From positions 19,439,205 through 19,503,204 of the forward strand of contig CP092874.1 of NCBI GenBank assembly GCA_030710605.1: a stretch of 64,000 nt of DNA, in the 5' to 3' direction. A program made the position numbers and the translations under genes. This document shows positions 42,255-54,985 of this stretch, in pieces. This DNA is from Cordylochernes scorpioides (lineage: Eukaryota > Arthropoda > Arachnida > Pseudoscorpiones > Chernetidae). Under the pieces are notes generated by a model, which saw only the letters and a program-made list of their open reading frames with translations, had not been told where the DNA came from and ran no database searches. Each line of letters begins with the position of its first letter. The first letter of the stretch is position 1.

Positions 42255-42470
42255 TTATATACATACAAGTTCCTTTCCAAACACGAGCTCATCTATAGCC
42301 ATTGTTACTCTGTGTAGTATTCCAACAAGGCCAACCTGTATCCCCAACTTGTGGAATAAATAAAGAAAGGGAGATGTCATTCTAAGCATATTAATATAAT
42401 CCTTCCGTAACTTTATGTTGAATCCTGCATATCTAAGGTTTACCAAAGATTTACAAGTAGAACACTTCAT
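42255..42470 (-). CDS. Hypothetical 71-aa ORF, left palindrome arm
   Basis: Open in both arms (mirror copy at 56466-56681) with five residue differences. FHKLGIQVGLVGILHRVTMA looks weakly like the last helix of a SAM domain (LGI..G...IL..I), but the rest does not support this strongly. No start context or neighbouring exon. It may be a degraded exon or chance. Confidence 0.2.
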   Translation of the reverse strand: MKCSTCKSLVNLRYAGFNIKLRKDYINMLRMTSPFLYLFHKLGIQVGLVGILHRVTMAIDELVFGKELVCI

Positions 42471-42599
42471 TTCAACTGTTAACTGAGCTTATTTTCTAAC
42501 ATCTACTATGTTTTTTTCGATCATCAGATTTATATTATTTTCTCCATACAGTTATTCAACATCCAATAACCAACATAACCTATTTCATGATACATTAGT

Positions 42600-42785
42600 G
42601 CGCCATCTATTATCAAAATTCGAAATTATTATAGACGCGTATGATTCTTTTTAAAATAAACAATTTCTACTGTCCTTACTGTAATAGAAAAACTAATGGG
42701 AGGGCCTGGCTCAGAAATTTTTATTTTTAAAAAGAATTATACGCGTCTATAATAGTTTCAAATTTTGATAACCTATTTCGTAGAT
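42600..42785. mobile_element. Foldback family C, left arm
   Basis: Arms attatagacgcgtatgattc and its inverse near 42735 enclose actgtccttactg and gggagggcctggctcag. The mirror copy is at 56155-56340, next to gataacagatggcgcgctaa. Confidence 0.65.
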
Positions 42786-43289
42786 TAGAATAGAAAAACC
42801 AGCAAAAAGTTGCTAAATTGGATCTTTCGACGATATAAGTTTATTCTTGAGTTTACCGCATGCATTATAATAGGTAGCTTAAAATAAATTCTACTGTAAA
42901 ATCCTGCTACATCCATTGATATTGGCAGAATTTTGACCTTACTCAAATTCAGTCTTTCAAAAATCAAATTTAAATTTGAAGATAAATTCTATAAACAATT
43001 TTGTGGTTCTTCCCCATGGGAAAACTGTGGGTTGTTTTTCAGGGTAAAAAAAAAAAAACAATTACTTATTATCTTAAATATATTTTAATATTATATCTTT
43101 ATATATGAAATAACACCACATTACAAAAGTATTAAGCTATTATGTAAATTCAAGAATAAGGAAAAAATACAAAGGAAAAACCTAAACAAGGTTGCCGGTT
43201 GTTTTTACCATCAGCTAGCTATATCTCTTTATATTATAATTACTAATTTATTTTATATTTCTATATTTTTAATTAAAAAGTAATATATT

Positions 43290-43580
43290 TGATCAAAATA
43301 TAATTTATTTACCAATATTTCAGTTGGCTGAATGCCAACATTTTTCAAGGTATTATAACATATAAATGTCAACAACAAACTCAGCGCCACATAACGTCAA
43401 TAGAATTAAGTTAAACAATATATTTTTGCCTATATTAACTTAATTCTATTGACGTTATGTAGCGCTGAGTCTGTTTACGTCAATGTTGTAATACTTTGAA
43501 AAAGGTTGACGTTCAGACAACTGAAATATATATATATATATATATATATTGTAAAAAAAAATATATTTTGATCGAATGTA
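43290..43580. mobile_element. Foldback family E, left arm
   Basis: Arms run atataatttatttaccaata, ttcagttggctgaatgccaa, ctcagcgccacataacgtca, atagaattaag and their inverses, around attatatttttgcct-like loop. Termini have hairpins followed by GAAATAT. The mirror copy is at 55385-55665. Confidence 0.75.
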
Positions 43581-43969
43581 TGGCTCTTTTAAATAAATAT
43601 ATATTTAGGGATTGCTCTATTTTCAAAAAGATGTAAAGATATAAAAATAGAACAACAAAACTTGGGGAAGTGTTTCTTCCCAATTTTAATGGGCTACCTA
43701 CTATTGGGGAGTAGAGAGGTCTGAATTAAAATAGAACCACCCACCCATCATGTCTTAGTGAGAGCTCAAAACTAACTTCCTCCACACTACCTGTCTCTAA
43801 ATTTTATCACACAACAAAATAAAATAAAAATTGTTTAAATTATTTTGCCAACAAAAACACTTCACATGTTGATGCGGAAATCGTCAAGTTTTGAATAGAT
43901 GGATCAAATGTTGTGGGCATTTGAAATAGAGTAGATATGTCGTGAAACTAACCAGAAGTGTATGAGCTA

Positions 43970-44685
43970 CACAATTTAAGGAAGTTGTACCTTTTAACAT
44001 GTATATCGGGACAATAACTCTGAAAGATATTACAGTGACATTTATTGAAGACACACGAGATAACCAAGTGTATATACACTCATGGACAAAACTTAAGGAA
44101 GTTGTACCTTTTAGCATGTATATCGGGATTCAGACAATAACTCTGAAACATATTACAGTGCCCTTTATTAAAGACACACGAGATAACCAAGTGTATATAC
44201 ACTCATGGACAAAACTTGAGTAAGTTGTACCTTTTAACATATATATCGGGATTCAGACAATAACTCTGAAAGATATTACAGTGACCTTTATTGAAGACAC
44301 ACGAGATAACCAAGTGTATATACACTCATGGACAAAACTTAAGGAAGTTGTACCTTTTAGCATGTATATCGGGATTCAGACAATAACTCTGAAAGATATT
44401 ACAGTGACCTTTATTAAAGACACACGAGATAAATAAGTGCATATACACTCATGGACAAAACTTAAGGAAGTTGTACCTTTTAACATGTATATCAGGGTTC
44501 AGACAATAACTCTGAAAGATATTACAGTGACATTTATTGAAGACACACGAGATAACCAAGTGTATATACACTCATGGACAAAACTTAAGGAAGTTGTACC
44601 TTTTAACATGTACATCGTGACAATAACTCTGAAAGATATTACAGTGACCTTCATTGAAGACACACGAGATAACCAAGTGTGAGAA
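43970..44685 (+). repeat. 123-bp satellite array 2 (about 6 units), left arm
   Basis: Same monomer as array 1, with two variant units lacking attcaga (tatcgggacaataactc). The mirror array at 52815-54985 has about 18 units, so this array has changed in length since the arms arose. Confidence 0.9.
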
Positions 44686-44789
44686 GTTTTCAACTCTCTA
44701 CAAAATCATCAAACCAAGGACATTATTCGTACAATATAGCGAATAAATATTTATGTATTTAATTTTTGGCGTGTATAGTAAGCTGGAAG

Positions 44790-44900
44790 TTATACTTCTA
44801 GGTGTTTCTGTTGAAGGGCATGTTGGCCCGAAAGCTAGAGAATTAAAAAATGGTACAATAAACTTAACCCTGGATTGTTTGTTGATGTTATTAAATAGCC
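44790..44900 (+). mobile_element. Penelope-like 3' end, left arm
   Basis: CTGTTGAAGGGCATGTTGGC then CCGAAAGCTAGAGAATT, then caataaacttaaccctgg. Stem GGGC/GCCC around ATGTTG. The mirror copy is at 52610-52700 (minus). Between 44900 and 45780 there is a LINE 3' tail (45295-45350, attttaattgtcaattgtc) and otherwise no gene I can support. Confidence 0.55.
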
Positions 44901-45784
44901 CAATATAATACGTATTGAAGCGGTATGGTGGATTAAACCGGTAAAACCGCTGGGGGACAGACTGAAATCGTCAAAAGGCTGAATGGTAGAACAGAAATGT
45001 CAGCTCTGGATATAATTAAACCGAAACCGAAACCATTAACAGAAGACTAGGGCAGGTTTGAAAAAAAATCCATTACGACCAAAGAATTTTAAGAACAACG
45101 AATGCCGGCCAAGCAACCTATCTTAATTCTACGCGATCTACGTGTTCTTCGTAGATCCCGAAATACGTGGTGTCGCTGGAGACCTGCTGGTGATTCTCTA
45201 CCAAACTCTGCAGCGGTGGCAGAGGCGCCATGTTCTTTGTATATAGTGTTATGTATATATATAATTATCTTTTTTAAAAAATAGTACAGACTGTGTACTT
45301 TGCATGTATTGACAAGATGTCAAAATTATTTTAATTGTCAATTGTCTATCTTCAAGAGAAGATCGACTTTGAATATAAATCGCCATTGAGTGATGGCGGT
45401 TACAAGACAAACTGTCTATAGAAGACTGCCGGAGAGTGGTAGATATGCAAATCAACCAGTGATACATGTATCCCACTCTCACAGGGGAGCTATGTTGTAT
45501 TGGTGACGTCATAATCAATCATTGAGCATTGGACTCTCAAGAGAGGAGTCTCGAGACTGATTCTCGAAGAGGCTTTATCTAGAGAGAACTTGAAACCTTC
45601 TTCCATTCCACTAACAGATAAATATTTCATTAAAATGATATTACCGATTAGAAAATATCGTTTCTTTTTCAAATCGACAAATTAGAGTACAGTCATGTAC
45701 AAAACTTAAAGAAGTGGAAAATATTTTATGTCCCCAGTCGTCTGTTTTTTTTTTTTTTTTTTTTTGAAGGAGACAGAAGGTTGT

Positions 45785-46522
45785 TCACACTTGGTTATCT
45801 CGCGTGTCTTCAATAAAGATCACTGTAATATCTTTCAGAGTTATTGTCTGAATCCCGATATACATGGTAAAAGGTACAACTTCCTTAAGTTTTTTCCATG
45901 AGTGTATATACACTTGGTTATCTCGTGTGTCTTCAATAAAGGTCACTGTAATATCTTTCAGAGTTATTGTCTGAATCCCGATATACATGGTAAAAGGTAC
46001 AACTTCCTTAAGTTTTTTCCATGAGTGTATATACACTTGGTTATCTCGTGTGTCTTCAATAAAGATCACTATAATATCTTTCAGAGTTATTGTCTGAATC
46101 CCGATATACATGGTAAAAGGTACAACTTCCTTAAGTTTTTTCCATGAGTGTATATACACTTGGTTATCTCGTGTGTCTTCAATAAAGATCACTGTAATAT
46201 CTTTCAGAGATTTTGTCTGAATCCCGATATACATGGTAAAAGGTACAACTTCCTTAAGTTTTTTCCATGAGTGTATATACACTTGGTTATCTCGTGTGTC
46301 TTCAATAAAGATCACTGTAATATCTTTCAGAGTTATTGTCTGAATCCCGATATACATGCTAAAAGGTAAAACTTCCTTAAGTTTTGTCCATGAGTGTATA
46401 TACACTTGGTTATCTCGTGTGTCTTCAGTAAAGATCACTGTAATATCTTTCAGAGTTATTGTCTGAATCCCGATATACATGGTAAAAGGTACAACTTCCT
46501 TAAGTTTTTTCCATGAGTGTAG
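45785..46522 (-). repeat. 123-bp satellite array 3 (6 units), left arm
   Basis: Reverse-orientation units, all in one open frame of 231 codons on the minus strand. The mirror position in the right arm (51405-51727) has a single monomer, split by a 202-bp insertion. Confidence 0.9.
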
Positions 46523-46529
46523 GTTTTTT

Positions 46530-47590
46530 CTGGCCGAAGTGTCCTCATATAACGATTGAAGATATTAAGACGTGAATGTTTCTTTTCACATATAAATCAA
46601 ATTTCTACTGTCCTTACTGCGATGAAAAATATATTGTGAGGGCTTGGCTCATCAGTGGTGAACCCTCCCAGCGGTTTCGCCTATTTAATCCACCAGACCG
46701 CTTCTTTAGAGCTCTAATACTGTATTAAATCATTCTGCTTTTATGCTACACTGAAGGGTGGAAGTGTCCTCATGTCAATGAAATTGTATTGCCGTCAAAG
46801 CAACCTCCAAAGAAACCGCTTTGAATGAAGAGGTTTCATGGTTTGGACTGACTTCATTTCGAACAGGCGAACCTCTTTCCATGTGTTTGATGAAGGGACC
46901 AAATTGACCGCTCAAAACTACAAAATTCTTGAGCTCCATGTGAGATCTATCAGGGTGCCATTGGCTGCCAGGTTATAAATTTTATGGATGATAATGGTCA
47001 TATACATAGGGCGGTGGTAGTCAATGTTTTTTTCTAAATAAAAACCTCCGTAGATATTTAACAAAAGGCCAAGAGAACAATGGCTTCGGGCTAATGGCCC
47101 TCGTCAGTCTAGGGCGGACTTTATTCCATGAGATCCACAAGGGATCCAATGACATCTTTACAATCTGCAATTGTCTCTAGGTAGACGCTTCTCAGTTTGC
47201 CAAAGCTGGTGTTGTGTCTTTGTCACCGACCTTAGTCCGCAAGTATGCATAGACGGTTAATAAATGGCACTAAGTTTTAACATCTATTTTGCCGGGAGAG
47301 GTAACATTTATTTTTACAGATCAATTTCCTTCCGACCAAATTTCCATATATATTTATTGGGAGCTTTCGGGTCTTGCTCTATCTCAACTTTTAGTTAAAA
47401 TAAATATAAGCTGTACAATATGACGAATTGAATATATGCAAAAAGGATGCAAGAGGGTAAATAAAATAGAGTAAACAATCATAAAAAAAACTTGCGGAAA
47501 GTCATTCTTTTAATTTCGTGTCAACATAGTATATTCCGTGAAAAAATAGTACAAATGTGATATTGTACTGGGATAAGGTGCATAAATTAT
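46530..47590. repeat. Unique-looking arm sequence with families B and C pieces
   Basis: Mirrors 50345-51390. Contains a family-C half (46600-46690), a CTGACGAGGGCCATTAGCCC hairpin followed by GAAG on the minus strand (47082-47107), and a family-B half (47190-47330). No protein-coding frame supported. Confidence 0.6.
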
Positions 47591-47599
47591 GAAAAAGGC

Positions 47600-48040
47600 A
47601 TCTTCTTATCGTGCAACTGAAAATTGCTGATGGCTTGCGCCATCTATTGGAATAAATATAAACTATTCTCGTTGATTTCTAATTATTTATTGTGGTGTTC
47701 TATATTAGAAGAACGAGTTTTACGAGACATGAGAAGATCTATGACAATAGAAACTCTAACTTTATTACTTTTCCTACCTATATATATATATATATCGCGC
47801 TTCTCGCGGACATGCAAATATAACAACCTTTCATAAGAAACAAAATGTAAAAATATATAAAACAAAACAATGATATGCAAATATCTCGAGGTATGCGACA
47901 TTTATACATTATATTTATTATACTGGAATAATTAGAAATCAACGAGAATAGTTGATATTTATTCCGATAGAAGGCGCAAGCCATCAGCAACTTTCATTTG
48001 CACGATAAAGAGATGCCTTTTTCATAATAGTATATTCCGT
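47600..48040. mobile_element. Foldback family G, left arm
   Basis: Arms gaaaaaggcatcttcttatc, ctgatggcttgcgccatcta, actattctcgttgatttcta and inverses at 47935-48030. Loop of about 220 bp with a (TA)n run; the mirror copy at 50105-50345 has a loop of only about 30 bp, so one copy gained or lost loop sequence. Confidence 0.75.
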
Positions 48041-48330
48041 AATTGACAAATTTCCAAAACTCTGTATATATTTTTTAAAATATCTCTCATATTTTTATTT
48101 ATCGTTTTTAAATATTAAATCCATAGGCCTATATTGATAGAGAGAATTACCTACATACTGGTTGTTTTTAATAAATCTCATAGCTATATAATTTATGGGG
48201 TAAAAATATATTTTGCTTGGGTTCATTTAGCTGAATTTTTAATTACATAGTTTTGAATTTTTCAGATGGATGTTTTAGTGAATATAAACAACAGAGAAAG
48301 AGAGAGCGGCTAAAAATAAAATATTTAATA

Positions 48331-49722
48331 AAAAAAAGCATACGATATTTTTTATTATTCTCTGAATATATACATTTTAAAAAATTCATATAATAAAAAT
48401 GTGTAGAATATTAAAAAATACCTAAAATATATTTTAAAAAGTATATTATATAGAGAGAGAAAAGAGAGTATAAAACAATTCTTAAAAAAAAAAAAAAAAA
48501 AATTCAATTTTAAGGCAGACGAAATCTGACCCGCCATTGATCAGAAGTTGAGCGGGAAACTAGGGAAGCAGACGATGCAAGAAAAATTTCGTTTTTGACA
48601 TGGAGCTCGGTCACCCGGAACGTATTTTGCCTAAATTTGCCTGAAATAAATCGGTGGTGTGTAAACAGTCTTCTGCCTTTGAAATTGCTTTCGTCTGGTA
48701 TCTCTTTAACTAACCTAAAAGTTCGTTTGGTTTTATCTTTTGTACTCATTTCCTGGTTACCGTGATGGAAGTTTTAGTGTTAGGTCTCTACTGAAGGAAA
48801 ATTCCTTTCTTAACAAAGGTTTCTTTGTTCGTTTTACAAGCTTAATTTTCTCGCAAAATATTTATCTTTAATTAAACACTGAAAAGAAATGAGGTAAAGA
48901 GGTGTTTTCGGGTCACACGTCTCACAATCGTTAATTTAATAGCGGCAATAAAAAACACCTATACATACATATATACATATTATATTCGGGGGGAGAGAAT
49001 AAAAAAAAAAGTAATAAATTATTAAGTAAATGTTTAGTTTGTCGAATGCAAATTTTACTTACTAAAAAAAAAAAAAAGAATGAAATATCAATTATTAGCA
49101 AATATGCTTATTTTATTTTAAACAAATTTACCTTTATAATATTATATTTTTGGCAAATGAGTTTATTATAAAAATAAAAAAAACACATTTAACCAACCAA
49201 AAAAGAAAAACACTACTTTTTCAAATCTCTATTTACACAACAGAACAAAAATATATATAAAAATAAATAAATAAATAAAAGCTTTTTGTTTTTTTGGTCA
49301 AATTAGAAAAAATATTTATATATTTAAAAAAATTAAATTGAATACAACATAAAAATTATAAAAATGAATTTCTATTAGAAGGATTAACAATATTTACCAA
49401 AATATTTATTAGCACAACCTTATTTTATTCAAAATCCATAGTCTTTGGTTTGTTAAATATTTTGTTTAATATCTTTTATGACTTCTCGTAATATTTCTCC
49501 CGATGTTTTGTGTTCAGTTTGAAAGACTGCGTGAAAATACCCATATAACCCAAAAATATTTTAAACGCTTTTCTATGAAGTTTTTTAATTATATCCTGAC
49601 GTGAGCAAAAGATTTTTGTCGAATCGTCGAAAAATAAAAACTCTTCTGAAGTGTCTGTTATTTCAAAAACTATGAATGCTGAAAACCCAAGACAAAAACT
49701 ATCTTCTTTTTTTTTATTCGAA
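48331..49722. repeat. Segment S, uninterrupted inverted copy (empty site)
   Basis: Reverse complement of 24606-25040 joined directly to 31584-32565. At 49305-49320 agaaaaaatatttata is the single-copy version of the target duplicated around the foldback at 25041-31583. It carries the 79-aa ORF at 48510-48749 (minus). Confidence 0.88.
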
Positions 49723-49822
49723 NNNNNNNNNNNNNNNNNNNNNNNNNNNNNNNNNNNNNNNNNNNNNNNNNNNNNNNNNNNNNNNNNNNNNNNNNNNNNN
49801 NNNNNNNNNNNNNNNNNNNNNN
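49723..49822. other. Assembly gap of 100 N at the palindrome centre
   Basis: Lies exactly where segment S meets the right arm. The join between the two arms is therefore not sequence-supported. Confidence 0.99.
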
Positions 49823-50104
49823 TATTTTTAGCCGCTATCTCTTTCTCTATTGTTTATATTCACAAAAATATCCATTTGAAATTCAAAACTATGTAATTAA
49901 AAATTCACCTAAATGAACCCAAACAAAATATATTTTTACAACAAATACTATAGCTATGAGATTTATTAAAAACAACTAGTATGTAGGTAATGTTCTCTAT
50001 CAATATAGGCCTATGAATTTAATATTAAAAAATAAATAAATAAATAAAAATATAAGAGATATTTTTTTAAAAAATTATAAATACAGAGATTTGGTAATTT
50101 GTCA

Positions 50105-50345
50105 ATTACGGAATATACCATTATGAAAAAGGCATCTCCTTATCATGCAAATGAAAGTTGCTGATGGCTTGTGCAATCTATCGGAATAAATATAAACTAT
50201 TCTCGTTGATTTCTAATTATTCCAGTATAATAATGTATAAATAATTAGAAATCAACGAGAATAGTTGATATTTATTCCGATAGATGGCGCAAGCCATCAG
50301 CAACTTTCAGTTGCACAATAAGGAGATGCCTTTTTCATAATTTAT
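50105..50345. mobile_element. Foldback family G, right arm
   Basis: Mirror of 47600-48040 with a short loop (tattccagtataataatgta). Arms carry gcttgtgcaatctatcgg and gatggcgcaagccatcagc. Confidence 0.75.
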
Positions 50346-51441
50346 GCACCTTATCCCAGTACAATATCACATTTGTACTATTTTTTCACGGAATATACTA
50401 TGTTGATACGAAATTAAAAGAATGACTTTCGGCAAGTTTTTGTTTATGATTGTTTACTCTATCTTTATTTACCATCTTGCAATCTTTTTGCATATATTCA
50501 ATTCGCCACTGTAGAGCTTCCATTTATTTTAAATAAAAGTTGAGATAGAGCAGGACTCGAAAGCTCCCAATAAATATATATGGAAATTTGGTCGGAAGGA
50601 AATTGATCTGTAAAAATAAATGTTGCCTCTCCCGACAAAATAGATGTTAAAACTTAGTGCCATTTATTAACCGTCTATGCATACTAGCGGCCTCGGGTCG
50701 GTGACAAAGACACAACACCAGCTTTGGTAAACTGAGAAGCGTCCACCTAGAGACAATTGCAGATTGTAAAGATGTCATTGGATCCCTTGTGGATCTCATG
50801 GAATAAAGTCCGCCCTAGACTGACGAGGGCCATTAGCCCGAAGCCATTGTTCTCTTGGCCTTTTGTTAAATATCTACGGAGGTTTTTATTTAGAAAAAAA
50901 AACATTGACTACCACTGCCCTATGTAGATTATCATCCATAAAATATATAACCTGGGAGCCAATGGCACCCTGATAGATTCACATGGAGATCAAGAATCTT
51001 GTAGTTTTGAGTGGTCAATTTGGTCCCTTCATCAAACACATGGAAAGAGGTACGCCTGTTCAAAATGAAGTCAGTCTAAACCATGAAACCTCTTCATTCA
51101 AAACGGTCTCTTTGGAGGTTGCTTTGCCGGCAATACAATTTCATTGACATGAGGACACTTCTATCCTTCAGTGTAACATATAAAAGCAGAATGATCCAAT
51201 ACAGTATTGGAGCTCTAAAGAAGCGGTCTGGTAGATTAAATTGCCGAAACCGCTGGGAGGGTTAACCATTGATGAGCCAAACACTCCCAATATTTTTTCA
51301 TCGCAGTAAGGACAGTAGAAGTTTGATGAAAAGAAACATTCGCGTCTTAATATCTTCATTCCTTATATGAGGACACTTCGGCCAGAAAAAAAAATCTACA
51401 CTCATGGACAAAACTTAAGGAAGTTTTACCTTTTAGCATGT

Positions 51442-51643
51442 GTAATGTTCCTTCGATTAAATAAATAAATATGCTTTATTAAATTAATAAACTAATTTCT
51501 ATTATATATCTTTCTAATGTCAAACATACACTTTTTTAATAGATTCATAACAACAACAATAATTACAGTGCTGCCAAATCCGCACAATCAAAAATAAATC
51601 AATTAAACAGAGTAGATTATAATATTATTATAAGGTATATTAC
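51442..51643. mobile_element. 202-bp insertion within a satellite monomer
   Basis: A 123-bp monomer (51405-51727) is split after agcatgt (51435-51441) and resumes with agcatgt (51644-51650), a 7-bp duplication. The insert contains aataaataaatatgctttat and aacaacaacaataatt. Type unknown; a short LINE or SINE tail is possible. Confidence 0.55.
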
Positions 51644-52814
51644 AGCATGTATATCGGGATTCAGACAATAACTCTGAAAGATATTATAGTGACCTTTATT
51701 GAAGACATACGAGATAACCAACTGTGAACAACCTCTGTCTCCTTCAAAAAAAAAAAAAAACAGACGACTGGGGACATAAAATATTTTCCACTTCTTTAAG
51801 TTTGTCGATTTAAAAAAAAAACGATATTTTCTAATCGGTAATCTCATTTTAATGAAATATTTATCTAATGTTAGTGGAATGGAAGAAGGTTCCAAGTTCT
51901 CTCCAGATAAAGCCTCTTCGAGGATCAGTCTCGAGACTCCTCTCTTGAGAGTCCAGTGCTCAATGATTGATTATGATGTCACCAATACAAAATAGCTCTC
52001 CTGTGAGAGTGGGATACATGTACCACTGGTTGATTTGCATATCTACCACTCTCCGGCAGTCTTCGATAAACAGTTTGTCTTGTGACCCTCATCACTCACT
52101 CAATGGCGATTTACATTCAAAGTCGATCTTCTCTTGAAGATAGACAATTGACAATTAAAATAATTTTATTGACATCTTGTCAATACATGCAAAGTCCACA
52201 GTCTGTACTATTAAAAAAATATAATTATGTATATAACACTATGTACAAAGAACATGGCATCTCTACCACCGCTTTAGAGTTTGGTGGAGAATCACCAGTA
52301 GGTTTCCAGCGACACGACGTATTTCATGATCTACAAAGAATACGTAGATCGCATAGAATTAAGATAGGTTGCTTGGCCGGCATTCGTTGTTCTTAAAATT
52401 AAGACACTTCTTTGGTCGTAATGGATTTTTTTCAAACCTGCCCTAGTCTTCTGTTGATGGTTTCGGTTTCGATTTAATTATATCCAGAGCTGACATTTCT
52501 GTTCTACCATTCAGTCTTTTGGCGATTTCAGTCTGTCCCCTAGCGGTTTCACCAGTTTAATCCCCCCCACCATACCGCTTCAATACGTATTATATTGGGC
52601 TATTTAATAACATCAACAAACAATCTGGGGTTAAGTTTATTGTACCATTTTCATTTCTCTAGCTTTCGGTCTAACATGCCCTTCAACAGAAGCACCTAGA
52701 AGTATAACTTCCAGCTAACTATACATGCCGAAAATTAAATATTAAAAAATATATATATACTATATTGTAGGAATAATGTCCTTGGTTTGATGATTTTGTA
52801 TAAAGTTGAAAACT

Positions 52815-54985
52815 TCTCACACTAGGTTATCTCGTGTGTCTTCAATAAAGGTCACTGTAATATCTTTCAGAGTTATTGTCTGAATACAGATATACATGCT
52901 AAAAGTACAACTTCCTTAAGTTTTGTCCATGAGTGTATATACACTTGGTTATCTCGTGTGTCTTCAATAAAGGTCACTGTAATATCTTTCAGAGTTATTG
53001 TCTGAATACAGATATACATGCTAAAAGTACAACTTCCTTAAGTTTTGTCCATGAGTGTATATACACTTGGTTATCTCGTGTGTCTTCAATAAAGGTCACT
53101 GTAATATCTTTCTGAGTTATTGTCTGAATACAGATATACATGCTAAAAGTACAACTTCCTTAAGTTTTGTCCATGAGTGTATATACACTTGGTTATCTCG
53201 TGTGTCTTCAATAAAGGTCACTGTAATATCTTTCAGAGTTATTGTCTGAATACAGATATACATGCTAAAAAGTACAACTTCCTTAAGTTTTGTCCATGAG
53301 TGTTTATACACTTGGTTATCTCGTGTTTCTTCAATAAAGGTCACTGTAATATCTTTCAGAGTTATTGTCTGAATACAGATATACATGCAAAAAGTACAAC
53401 TTCCTTAAGTTTTGTCCATGAGTGTATATACACTTGGTTATCTCGTGTGTCTTCAATAAAGGTCACTGTAATATCTTTCAGAGTTATTGTCTGAATACAG
53501 ATATACATGCTAAAAAGTACAACTTCCTTAAGTTTTGTCCATGAGTGTTTATACACTTGGTTATCTCGTGTGTCTTCAATAAAGGTCACTGTAATATCTT
53601 CCAGAGTTATTGTCTGAATACAGATATACATGCTAAAAAGTACAACTTCCTTAAGTTTTGTCCATGAGTGTATATACATTTGGTTATCTCGTGTGTCTTC
53701 AATAAAGGTCATTGTAATATATTTCAGAGTTACTGTCTGAATCCCGATATACATGCTGAAAGGTACAACTTCCTTAAGTTTTGTCTATGAGTGTATATAC
53801 ACTTGGTTATCTCGTGTGTCTTCAATAAAGGTCACTGTAATATCTTTCAGAGTTATTGTCTGAATACAGATATACATGCTAAAAAGTACAACTTCCTTAA
53901 GTTTTGTCCATGAGTGTTTATACACTTGGTTATCTCGTGTGTCTTCAATAAAGGTCACTGTAATATCTTCCAGAGTTATTGTCTGAATACAGATATACAT
54001 GCTAAAAAGTACAACTTCCTTAAGTTTTGTCCATGAGTGTATATACATTTGGTTATCTCGTGTGTCTTCAATAAAGGTCATTGTAATATATTTCAGAGTT
54101 ACTGTCTGAATCCCGATATACATGCTGAAAGGTACAACTTCCTTAAGTTTTGTCCATGAGTGTATATACACTTGGTTATCTCGTGTGTCTTCAATAAAGG
54201 TCACTGTAATATCTTTCAGAGTTATTGTCTGAATCCCGATATTCATGCTGAAAGGTACAACTTTCTTAAGGTTTGTCCATGAGTGTATATACACTTGGTT
54301 ATCTGGTGTGTCTTCAATAAAGGTCACTGTAATATCTTTCAGAGTTATTGTCTGAATCCCGATATTCATGCTGAAAGGTACAACTTCCTTAAGTTTTGTC
54401 CATGAGTGTATATACACTTGGTTATCTCGTGTGTCTTCAATAAAGGTCACTGTAATATCTTTCAGAGTTATTGTCACGATGTACATGTTAAAAGGTACAA
54501 CTTCCTTAAGTTTTGTCCATGAGTGTATATACACTTGGTTATCTCGTGTGTCTTCAATAAAGGTTACTGTAATATCTTTCAGAGTTATTGTCCCGATATA
54601 CATGGTAAAAGGTACAACTTCCTTAAGTTTTGTCTATGAGTGTATATACACTTGGTTATCTCGTATGTCTTCAATAAAGGTCGCTGTAATATCTTTCAGA
54701 GTTATTGTCCCGATATACATGTTAAAAAGGTACAACTTCCTTAAGTTTTGTCCATGAGTGTATATACACTTGGTTATCTCGTATGTCTTCAATAAAGGTC
54801 GCTGTAATATCTTTCAGAGTTATTGTCCCGATATACATGGTAAAAGGTACAACTTCCTTAAGTTTTGTCTATGAGTGTATATACACTTGGTTATCTCGTG
54901 TGTCTTCAATAAAGGTCACTGTAATATCTTTCAGAGTTATTGTCTGAATCCCGATATACATGGTAAAAGGTACAACTTCCTTAAA
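52815..54985 (-). repeat. 123-bp satellite array 4 (about 18 units), right arm
   Basis: Reverse-orientation units with several variants: cagatatacat instead of the cccgatatacat form in the first third, and units lacking ctgaat in the last third. Two multi-unit blocks repeat (53500-53750 against 53860-54110), showing unequal exchange. The frame is open for 272 codons on the minus strand at 53785-54603. Confidence 0.92.

Noticed and set aside
53785..54603. 272-codon protein with 41-aa repeats
   Set aside because: Same satellite artefact as above; the mirror-arm array does not keep a frame of this length.
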